NCBI GenBank assembly: GCA_035562355.1 | Contig: DATMXU010000307.1 | Span: 1-12,740 of the forward strand | Direction of reading: 5' to 3' | Source of the DNA: Pseudoflavonifractor sp035562355 | Lineage (GTDB): Bacteria; Bacillota; Clostridia; Oscillospirales; Oscillospiraceae | DNA: 12,740 nt | In this document: piece by piece, positions 4,446-10,526 of the stretch | How positions within the stretch are numbered: position 1 is the first letter of the stretch | Layout of the letters: each line of letters begins with the position of its first letter | Made by a program: the position numbers and the translations under genes | The notes under the pieces: generated by a model | Seen by the model: only the letters and a program-made list of their open reading frames with translations | Database searches by the model: none | Told to the model about the DNA's origin: nothing

Positions 4446-6521
4446 TTACTCCTCCTCGGCCATGAGCTTTGCCTCGGCGATCGCCTTTTCCTGGGCCGCC
4501 GGGGTGGCCTCCTCGTAGCGGACGAAGTGGAAGATGAAGGAGCCACGGGACTGGGTCAGGCTGCGCAGGTCGATGGCATAGGTGGTCATCTCGGCCATGG
4601 GGACCTCGGCCTCCACCACCTGGTTGCCCTCGCCGTCCGGGTTCATGCCCATGACACGGCCGCGGCGTTTGTTGAGATCGCCGATCACATCTCCCATGTA
4701 GCTGTCGGGGATGGTGACGCGCAGCTCGCCGATGGGCTCCAGGAGGACAGGGCTGGCCTGGGGCATGCCGGTCTTGTAGGCGATCTGCACTGCCATCTTA
4801 AAGGCCATTTCGGAGGAGTCCACCGGGTGGTAGGACCCGTCGAAGAGGGTGGCCTTGAGGTTTACCACGGGGTAGCCGGCCAGCACGCCGCGGACCACGG
4901 CCTCGCGCAGGCCCTTTTCCACGGCGGGGAAGAAGTTCTTGGGCACGCTGCCGCCCACGACCTCCTCGCAGAACTCGAGCTCCTCGGTCTCGCCAGGCTC
5001 AAAGCGCATCCACACGTCGCCGAACTGACCGTGGCCGCCGGTCTGCTTTTTGTGGCGGCCCTGGACCTCCACCTTCTTGCGGATCTTCTCACGGTAGGGC
5101 ACCCGTGGCTCGCTCAGCTCGGTGTCCACGCCGAAACGGCTCTTCAGCCGGGAAACCAGCACGTCCATCTGCATGTCGCCCGCGCCCGAGACCACCATCT
5201 GGTGGGTCTCGGCGTTGTTGACCCAGGTAAAGGTGGGGTCCTCCTCATTGAGACGGGTGAGACCGGAGGCGATCTTCTCTTCCTGGCCCTTGGTCTTGGG
5301 GGCGATGGCAACCGAGTAGCAGGGCTCGGCAAAGGGGATGGGATCGATCTTGACCACCTTGCGGGGCTCGCACAGGGTGTCGCCTGTCTTGACCCGCTCC
5401 ATCTTGGCCACGGCACCGATGTCGCCGCACTGGAGCTCCTTGACCTCCTCGGTTTTCTTACCGCGGATAATATACAGGCGGCCCAGCTTTTCGGTCTCGC
5501 CGGTGCGGGCGTTGACCATGGGCAGGTCGGGCTTGATGGAGCCGGAGAGGACCTTGAGGTAGGAGTACTTGCCGTATTGGTCGGAGACCGTCTTGAAGAC
5601 ATAGGCGGTGGGAAGAGCGCCGGGTGAGGAAACGAACTCGCTGCGCTCGCCGTCGGCGTTCTCGGCCATGAGGACGCGGCCCTCCAGAGGGTTGGGCAGC
5701 AGCTCCACGATGGTGTCCAGCAAAGTGCGGGTGCCCAGACCCTGGATCGCGCTGCCGCTGACCACGGGGAAGAGGGAGCAGTCCCGCACGCCGGAGCGCA
5801 GGCCCTGTATCATCTCGGCATAGGTGAAGTCCTCGCCGTTGAAGTATTTCTCCATGAACTCCTCGCTGGTCTCGGCCACCGACTCCTTGAGGGCGTCGTA
5901 CAGCTCGTCCAGCACAGAGCGCTTGTCCTCGGGCACGTCCATCTCCTGGCGGGAGCCCTTCTCAAAGGAGTAGGCCCGCTTATGGAGCACGTCGATGAGG
6001 CCCGTGACCTTCTTGTTCTCGTCCCAGATGGGGGCGATGAGAGGGGCAACGTTCTTGCCGAACTCGGCGCGCAGGGCCTCGAAGGCGGCATTATAGTCGG
6101 CGTTTTCCTCGTCGGTCCTGGAGATATAGATCATGCGGGGGAGCCCCCGCTTTTCACAGTATTTCCACGCCTTGCCCGCGCCCACGCTCAGGGCGCCGGC
6201 CTTTGAGGCGTATACGATGACGGCGGCGTCGGCCACCTGGAGAGCCTCCATCACCTCGCCGGCAAAGTCGAAATAACCCGGGGTGTCCAGCACGTTGATC
6301 TTGCAGCCGTTGTGCTCCACGGGAGCCACGGCGGTGGAGATGGAAATCTGGCGTCTGGTCTCCTCGGGGTCATAATCGCACACGGTGTTCCCGTCGGCAA
6401 TCCGGCCCAGCCGATCGGTAGCGCCGGTCAAATACAGCATACTCTCCACCAGGGAGGTCTTTCCGTTCCCACCATGCCCCAACAGGCAGACGTTGCGGAT
6501 GTTTTGCGCGGAATAGCTCAT
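4446..6521 (-). CDS. fusA2: Elongation factor G-like GTPase (EF-G2 subfamily)
   Basis: 691 residues, full EF-G length. The GTPase domain starts with P-loop GHGGNGKTS (15-23) instead of the canonical AHIDAGKTT; switch II is DTPGYFDF (79-86); the guanine-specificity motif is SRTD in place of NKxD. Domain II follows at about 300-390 and domains III-V to the end, with the domain IV motif GGHGQFGDVW and the C-terminal block PIGELRVTIPDSYMGDVIGDLNKRRGRV. Canonical EF-G has His after DTPG, needed for fast GTP hydrolysis on the ribosome; here it is Tyr (Y83). As far as I recall this is typical of the EF-G2 subfamily, whose role is unsettled. I chose ATG at 6519-6521 over GTG at 6531-6533 because AAGGAG (6533-6538) lies at proper distance only from the ATG. 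The final 63 bp are duplicated downstream at 4222-4284. Confidence 0.9.
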   Translation of the reverse strand: MSYSAQNIRNVCLLGHGGNGKTSLVESMLYLTGATDRLGRIADGNTVCDYDPEETRRQISISTAVAPVEHNGCKINVLDTPGYFDFAGEVMEALQVADAAVIVYASKAGALSVGAGKAWKYCEKRGLPRMIYISRTDEENADYNAAFEALRAEFGKNVAPLIAPIWDENKKVTGLIDVLHKRAYSFEKGSRQEMDVPEDKRSVLDELYDALKESVAETSEEFMEKYFNGEDFTYAEMIQGLRSGVRDCSLFPVVSGSAIQGLGTRTLLDTIVELLPNPLEGRVLMAENADGERSEFVSSPGALPTAYVFKTVSDQYGKYSYLKVLSGSIKPDLPMVNARTGETEKLGRLYIIRGKKTEEVKELQCGDIGAVAKMERVKTGDTLCEPRKVVKIDPIPFAEPCYSVAIAPKTKGQEEKIASGLTRLNEEDPTFTWVNNAETHQMVVSGAGDMQMDVLVSRLKSRFGVDTELSEPRVPYREKIRKKVEVQGRHKKQTGGHGQFGDVWMRFEPGETEELEFCEEVVGGSVPKNFFPAVEKGLREAVVRGVLAGYPVVNLKATLFDGSYHPVDSSEMAFKMAVQIAYKTGMPQASPVLLEPIGELRVTIPDSYMGDVIGDLNKRRGRVMGMNPDGEGNQVVEAEVPMAEMTTYAIDLRSLTQSRGSFIFHFVRYEEATPAAQEKAIAEAKLMAEEE

Positions 6522-6584
6522 ACTTGTTTCCACTCCTTACTTTTTCAGCTCGGACGGCCGCCGGCGGGCAATGCCGTCTTGGTC

Positions 6585-6613
6585 ATTATACATCAAGAGC
6601 ACGAACCTGACAA
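6585..6613 (-). promoter_or_regulatory. Sigma-A-type promoter for the EF-G-like gene
   Basis: On the minus strand TTGTCA (6608-6613) and a perfect TATAAT (6585-6590) are separated by 17 bp, a near-consensus vegetative promoter. It predicts a 5' leader of roughly 55-60 nt before the ATG at 6521. Confidence 0.8.
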
Positions 6614-6698
6614 CTAATAAATGAGAAAAATGACTAAAAGTTCACGAAGGGATAAAAGCGGGCCTAGCGCGCTTTTTTCTGTAAATTCCGCGGGAATG

Positions 6699-6707
6699 TG
6701 ATATACT
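6699..6707 (+). promoter_or_regulatory. Extended -10 promoter for rnr
   Basis: TGATATACT (6699-6707) fits an extended -10 (TGnTATACT). The -35 region about 17 bp upstream (CTGTAA, 6679-6684) is weak, as is common with extended -10 sites. Transcription would start near 6713-6715, at or after the in-frame ATG at 6712. That argues for the downstream ATG at 6742 as the rnr start. Confidence 0.65.
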
Positions 6708-6741
6708 ACCGATGAAGAAAAAAGAAAACGAGGAAACCAGT

Positions 6742-8811
6742 ATGGCAAAAGGGAAAAAGACAGTGGAACAGATGGCCGGGACTTTCCAGGGCAGCGGACG
6801 GGGCTTTGGCTTTTTTACGCCGGAGGAGGGCAGGAGCCGGGAGGACGATTGGTTTATCCCGCCCCGGGCCACCGGCGGGGCCTGGCATGGGGATGCCGTT
6901 CTCGCCGAGCCGGACGAGGTATCCGACGGCGAGGGGCGGCATACCGCCAAAATCGTCAAGGTTACGCAGAGGGCCAATCGCCTGGTGACGGGGACGGTGC
7001 GCCGGTATGAGCGGGAGCTCTGGCTGGAGCCGGACAGCGAGAAACTGCCCGGGCCTATCAAGCTGGTGGGCAAGCACGCGGGCATCCGGGCCGGGGAGAA
7101 GGCGGCGGCCGAGGTCCAGAGCTACGGCGCGGGGGGCAAGCCCCCCATGGGGGCTCTGCGGGAGACCTTTGGCCGGGCGGGCAGTCGGGAGGCGGGAGTT
7201 GCCGCCATCCTCTACCACTACGAGATCGACGAGGCGTTCCCCCAAGACGTGCTGGAGGAGGCCGAGCGGGCGCCCCAGTCCGTCCCGGCCGAGGCCGCCC
7301 AGGGGCGGCTGGACCTGCGGGAGAAGACGGTCATCACCATCGACGGCGCGTCCTCCAAGGACTTTGACGATGCGGTCTCCCTGGAGCGGGACGGGGCGGG
7401 GGACTGGGTGCTGGGCGTCCACATCGCCGACGTGAGCCACTATGTCGCGGAGAAGTCCGCCCTGGACAAGGAGGCATGGGAGCGGGGCACCTCGGTCTAC
7501 TTTGCCGACCGGGTGGTGCCCATGCTGCCCATAGCCCTCTCCAACGGCATCTGCTCCCTCAATCCGGGGGTAGACCGGCTTGCCCTCTCCTGTATCATGA
7601 CCATGAGCGTGGACGGCGAGGTGAAAGGCCACAGCATCCAAAAGAGCATCATCCGCTCGACAGAGCGGATGACCTACGAGGACTGCAATGTGCTGCTCGG
7701 GACGGAGGAGGCCTCCGCCCTGAGGGAGCGCTACGCCCATATTTTGCCCATGCTCCGGGACATGGCGGCGCTGGCGGGAAAGCTGGAGCGGCGGCGCAAG
7801 CTCCGGGGCAGCCTGGACCTCGATACCAGCGAGAGCTATATCCTCTGCGACGAGGAGGGCCGCCCGGTGGAGATCCGCGCCCGGAAACAGGGGGTAAGCG
7901 AGGCCCTCATCGAGTCCTTCATGCTCGCCGCCAACGAGACTGTGGCCCAGCACCTCTTTGACCACCATAAGCCCGCCGTCTACCGCGTCCATGAAAAGCC
8001 CTCTCTGGAGAAACTGGAGGGCCTGAGGACCATGCTGGAGCCCTTCGGGTATGAGATTCGGGAGCCGGACAGCTTTGCCCTGCAAAAGATATTGGACGGC
8101 GTGAAGGACAAGCCCGAGGCGCCCATCGTCTCCACCATGGTGCTGCGCTCCCTCATGAAGGCCCGGTACGACGTGCAGAACCTGGGGCATTTCGGCCTGG
8201 CGGCCAAGTACTACTGCCACTTCACAAGCCCCATCCGCCGCTATCCGGACCTGATGGTCCACCGGATATTGAGCCGGGTCCTGGAGGACGGGGAGCGGGC
8301 GGGGACAGCCTCCTGGGAAAAGCGGATGGCGGTCCTCGCGCAGAAGGCGGCGGTGCAGTCCTCCGAGCGGGAGATTGCCGCCCAGAGCTCCGAGCGGGAG
8401 ATTGAAAAGCTCTATATGGCCGAGTATATGCAAGGCCATATGGACGAGGTGTTTTTGGGCGCGGTGTCCGGCGTGATCAAGTACGGCTTATTTATTATGT
8501 TGCCTTCTGGTATCGAGGGCTTTCTCCCGGTGGAGGCCCTGCCCTCGGACCGCTACCACCATGACGAGGGGCGTATGACCCTGCGCGGCGAGTACAAGGG
8601 GGAGGTCTTCTCCTTTGGCATGGGGCTGAAGGTGGTCTGTGTTGCGGCCGACCCCGGCAGCGGGCGGATTGAGTTTCGGCTGGAGGGGCACGCGGCGGAG
8701 AGCGAGCGCCCCAAGGTACGCGCCAGGGATGAGGGCACCGTCCGTCCCGGCAGAGCCGGAAAGAAGACCAGCCATGCGCCCAGGGCGGGCAGACGGCGGA
8801 GAAAGCGATAA
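6742..8811 (+). CDS. rnr: Ribonuclease R (3'-5' exoribonuclease, RNB family)
   Basis: 689 residues. It degrades structured RNA from the 3' end in the cytoplasm. An OB/cold-shock-like region occupies about 10-180 (GTFQGSGRGFGFFTPEE at the front), the RNB catalytic domain about 185-515, and an S1 domain about 569-648. Acidic residues that bind magnesium are D201, D207, D209 and D210 in DGASSKDFDD. HIADVSHYV, RGTSVYFADRVVPMLP and HFTSPIRRYPDL are classic RNB motifs. A basic tail ends in GRRRRKR. The N-terminal winged-helix domain of enterobacterial RNase R is absent, as in many Firmicutes. The start is ATG 6742, with GAGG at 6730-6733; ATG 6712 is in frame but lies at the predicted transcription start. 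Residues 539-554 repeat QSSEREI at a 9-residue period. The stop overlaps the next ATG by one base. Confidence 0.95.
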   Translation: MAKGKKTVEQMAGTFQGSGRGFGFFTPEEGRSREDDWFIPPRATGGAWHGDAVLAEPDEVSDGEGRHTAKIVKVTQRANRLVTGTVRRYERELWLEPDSEKLPGPIKLVGKHAGIRAGEKAAAEVQSYGAGGKPPMGALRETFGRAGSREAGVAAILYHYEIDEAFPQDVLEEAERAPQSVPAEAAQGRLDLREKTVITIDGASSKDFDDAVSLERDGAGDWVLGVHIADVSHYVAEKSALDKEAWERGTSVYFADRVVPMLPIALSNGICSLNPGVDRLALSCIMTMSVDGEVKGHSIQKSIIRSTERMTYEDCNVLLGTEEASALRERYAHILPMLRDMAALAGKLERRRKLRGSLDLDTSESYILCDEEGRPVEIRARKQGVSEALIESFMLAANETVAQHLFDHHKPAVYRVHEKPSLEKLEGLRTMLEPFGYEIREPDSFALQKILDGVKDKPEAPIVSTMVLRSLMKARYDVQNLGHFGLAAKYYCHFTSPIRRYPDLMVHRILSRVLEDGERAGTASWEKRMAVLAQKAAVQSSEREIAAQSSEREIEKLYMAEYMQGHMDEVFLGAVSGVIKYGLFIMLPSGIEGFLPVEALPSDRYHHDEGRMTLRGEYKGEVFSFGMGLKVVCVAADPGSGRIEFRLEGHAAESERPKVRARDEGTVRPGRAGKKTSHAPRAGRRRRKR

Positions 8812-10055
8812 TGAAACGTAGTATTGTGCCGTTATTATTACTACTTGTAGTGGGTTTGGCCGCCGGATGCGCCCCTCAGGCGGCCAAACCGACGGAGACT
8901 CAGGCGGCGGCGGTGATTCCCATCCTCACCGCTCCGCCCCGGAAGCCCGTGCCCGCGCCCACCGCCGAGCCATCGCCAGACCCGGTGGAGGAGAGCCTCT
9001 CGGCCATGACGCTGGAGGAGAAGGTGGGCCAGCTTCTGGTGGCGGGTATTGAGGGGGCTGCCCCCGGTGAGGATGCAAGGGCCGCCATCCGGGGCTGCCG
9101 GGTGGGAGGCGTCATCCTCTTCAGACGGAATGTGGAGAACGCCGGGCAGCTTGCGGAGCTGACCAACGGGTTGAAGGAATTAAACGGAGATTATGTAAAC
9201 TTATTTCTCGCTGTGGACGAGGAGGGGGGACGGGTCTCCCGGATGCCGGGCGAGGTGACCGGCCTGTCCAGCCCCTATGATTACATACGGGCTGGAGGCG
9301 ACCCCTATCTCCGAGGGCAGGCGCTGGCGGAGGCGTGCAAGACCTTTGGGTTTAACCTGGACTTTGCCCCCGTGCTGGACGTGTGGTCCAACAGCGCCAA
9401 TACCGTCGTTGGAGACCGGGCCATGGGGACGGACTGGGATGCGGTAGCCGCTCTGGCGGCGGACGCGGCGGCGGGGCTGGGGGAGAGCGGCGTGGTCCCC
9501 GTGGTCAAGCACTTTCCGGGTCATGGGGATACTCTCGCCGATTCCCACAAGACCCTTCCCGTCGTGGACAAGACGCTGGACGAGCTGGAGGCGCAGGAGC
9601 TGAAACCCTTCCGCGCGGCTATTGACGCGGGGGTCCCCGCCGTCATGGTAGGCCATATCCTCCTGCGCCAAATTGACCCAGACTATCCCGCGACCCTGTC
9701 CCCGGCGGTGGTGACCGGCCTTCTGCGGGGGGAGTTGGGCTTTGACGGCATGGTGGCGACCGACGATTTGACCATGGGGGCCATCTCCAACGCCTACTCC
9801 ATCGGCGAGGCCGCCGTTCTGGCCGTGGAGGCCGGGTGCGACCTGCTGCTGGTCTGCCATGGAGCGGAGAATCTGACCGGGGCCTATGAGGCGCTCCTCT
9901 CGGCGGTAGGCGAGGGCAGGATCACCGAGGCGCGGCTGGATGAGAGCGTCCGGCGCATCCTGGCGGTGAAGGAGCGGTATCAGATCAGCGGCGCGGCTGT
10001 TTCCGCCCCCGACGTGGCGGTGCTGAACGAAAAGCTGGCGGCGGTGGCGCCGTAG
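8811..10055 (+). CDS. nagZ: Glycoside hydrolase family 3 lipoprotein, beta-N-acetylhexosaminidase (NagZ-like)
   Basis: 414 residues. A lipoprotein signal peptide ends in LAAGC with the lipidated Cys at 20, then a Pro/Ala/Thr-rich spacer to about residue 58, so the enzyme sits on the outer face of the membrane. The GH3 barrel spans about 62-395. Family motifs are FLAVDEEGGRVSRMPG (132-147), KHFPGHGDTLADSH (233-246), where the D244-x-H246 pair is the NagZ-type acid/base dyad, and MVATDDLTMGAIS (314-326), where D318 is the expected nucleophile. The dyad separates NagZ-type hexosaminidases from beta-glucosidases. It releases N-acetylglucosamine from peptidoglycan fragments during wall recycling (family knowledge). 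It starts in a TAATG overlap with rnr, so the two are probably co-transcribed. Unlike the two-domain Bacillus subtilis NagZ it has no large C-terminal domain. Confidence 0.9.
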   Translation: MKRSIVPLLLLLVVGLAAGCAPQAAKPTETQAAAVIPILTAPPRKPVPAPTAEPSPDPVEESLSAMTLEEKVGQLLVAGIEGAAPGEDARAAIRGCRVGGVILFRRNVENAGQLAELTNGLKELNGDYVNLFLAVDEEGGRVSRMPGEVTGLSSPYDYIRAGGDPYLRGQALAEACKTFGFNLDFAPVLDVWSNSANTVVGDRAMGTDWDAVAALAADAAAGLGESGVVPVVKHFPGHGDTLADSHKTLPVVDKTLDELEAQELKPFRAAIDAGVPAVMVGHILLRQIDPDYPATLSPAVVTGLLRGELGFDGMVATDDLTMGAISNAYSIGEAAVLAVEAGCDLLLVCHGAENLTGAYEALLSAVGEGRITEARLDESVRRILAVKERYQISGAAVSAPDVAVLNEKLAAVAP

Positions 10056-10091
10056 GGCGGGGGATAGAGGAACGGTGGCCCGATGGGTCAT

Positions 10092-10404
10092 CGCCCTGTA
10101 GGTGCCGTGCCATATAAGAAGTATGCACTCCGTGGCGGCATGGGCTGCACCCGTTGAGTTGCAGCGATTTACAAGAATGGGCGGCCGTCGCAACGTGGGA
10201 GGACGGTAGCCCTTTGAGATTATATGGAGACTCGGGGCGGGGTAACGATATTGTTTCAGGTGGGTGATTGAACTGCGCCGCCGCCCTCTTCCGTAAAGAT
10301 AGGGTCCAGGGGGCGGTGAGTAGGGCATTGAAAATGCCCGCACCGCCCCTGGTTTTTTCTTTCCCCCTTTCTTTGAAAGCAAAGAAAGGGGGCCCCCGGA
10401 GGGC
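10092..10404 (+). repeat. Diverged intergenic repeat, copy B (partner copy A at 3878-4140)
   Basis: It shares with copy A, in the same order and orientation, CGCCCTGTA..GCCATATA, CCGTGGCGGCAT (10130-10141), TTGCAGCGATTTACAA, GGCCGTCGCAACGTG, AGCCCT, GGGGTAAC, TTGAACTGCGCC, the CCCCCTTTC hairpin and CCGGAGG. Relative to copy A it carries roughly 70 extra bases around 10285-10358 that form a terminator. Here it lies downstream of a sense gene; copy A lies antisense to its neighbours, so it is not simply a conserved 3' UTR. Confidence 0.7.
10306..10358 (+). terminator. Rho-independent terminator for the rnr-nagZ transcript
   Basis: CCAGGGGGCGGTG (10306-10318) pairs with CACCGCCCCTGG (10341-10352) with one bulged G. 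An inner stem GGGCAT/ATGCCC (10323-10328/10334-10339) stacks on it, and TTTTTT (10353-10358) follows. It is 250 bp past the nagZ stop, which would give a long 3' UTR containing most of repeat copy B. Confidence 0.75.
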
Positions 10405-10413
10405 GGGGGCCCC
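10363..10413. repeat. Two overlapping strong hairpins
   Basis: CCCCCTTTCTTTG (10363-10375) pairs perfectly with 10380-10392 around AAAG. GGGGCCCCCG (10389-10398) pairs perfectly with 10404-10413 around GAGGG. The two share four G residues, so they are mutually exclusive if both fully formed. The first has a shorter counterpart at 4101-4128 in copy A; the second has none there. Confidence 0.55.
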
Positions 10414-10435
10414 AGTAAGGAGAAACGAAAGGGAA

Positions 10436-10489
10436 CGAGGACGGGGAGGTACGGCGGCGGGGGCAAGCGCCCGCCCTACAATCGCGCGA
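10436..10489. repeat. Short GC-rich palindromic repeat, copy 2 (partner at 3848-3895)
   Basis: GGCGGCGGGGGCAAGC (10453-10468) followed by GCCCTACA, preceded by GAGGACGGGG and followed by CGCGCGATG; the first copy has CGCGATG at the corresponding place. The arms GGCGGGGGC and GCGCCCGCC pair with one mismatch. Confidence 0.6.
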
Positions 10490-10526
10490 TGAGACGGAGG
10501 ATCAAGTGTGGCTTAGGGTCCCTCTG

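Larger units (their letters stand above)
10056..10526. other. Gene-free region between the nagZ-like gene and spoIIE
   Basis: About 470 bp between two convergent genes with no supportable gene. It contains copy B of the diverged repeat (10092-10404), a plus-strand terminator inside that copy (10306-10358), two strong hairpins (10363-10392 and 10389-10413) and copy 2 of the short GC-rich palindromic repeat (10436-10489). GTAGGGCGGG at 10052-10061 and its complement at 10470-10479 bracket the whole stretch. I see no minus-strand T-tract terminator for spoIIE. Confidence 0.6.

Noticed and set aside
4335..5627. Plus-strand 430-codon open frame opposite the EF-G-like gene
   Set aside because: His/Leu/Ala/Gly-rich composition typical of an antisense shadow in GC-rich DNA, no ribosome binding site, and the minus-strand EF-G motifs are unmistakable.
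6654..6678. AAAAGCG/CGCTTTT hairpin plus T-run as a gene terminator
   Set aside because: No plus-strand gene lies upstream and the stem is only 7 bp, partly A-T. Mentioned as possible insulation, not annotated as a terminator.
6706..8439. Minus-strand 577-codon open frame opposite rnr
   Set aside because: Antisense shadow of RNase R; composition rich in Gly/Leu/Pro/His with no family motifs.
9201..10466. Minus-strand 421-codon open frame opposite the nagZ-like gene and the gap
   Set aside because: Shadow frame; it crosses the terminator and both repeat units and has no recognisable domain.
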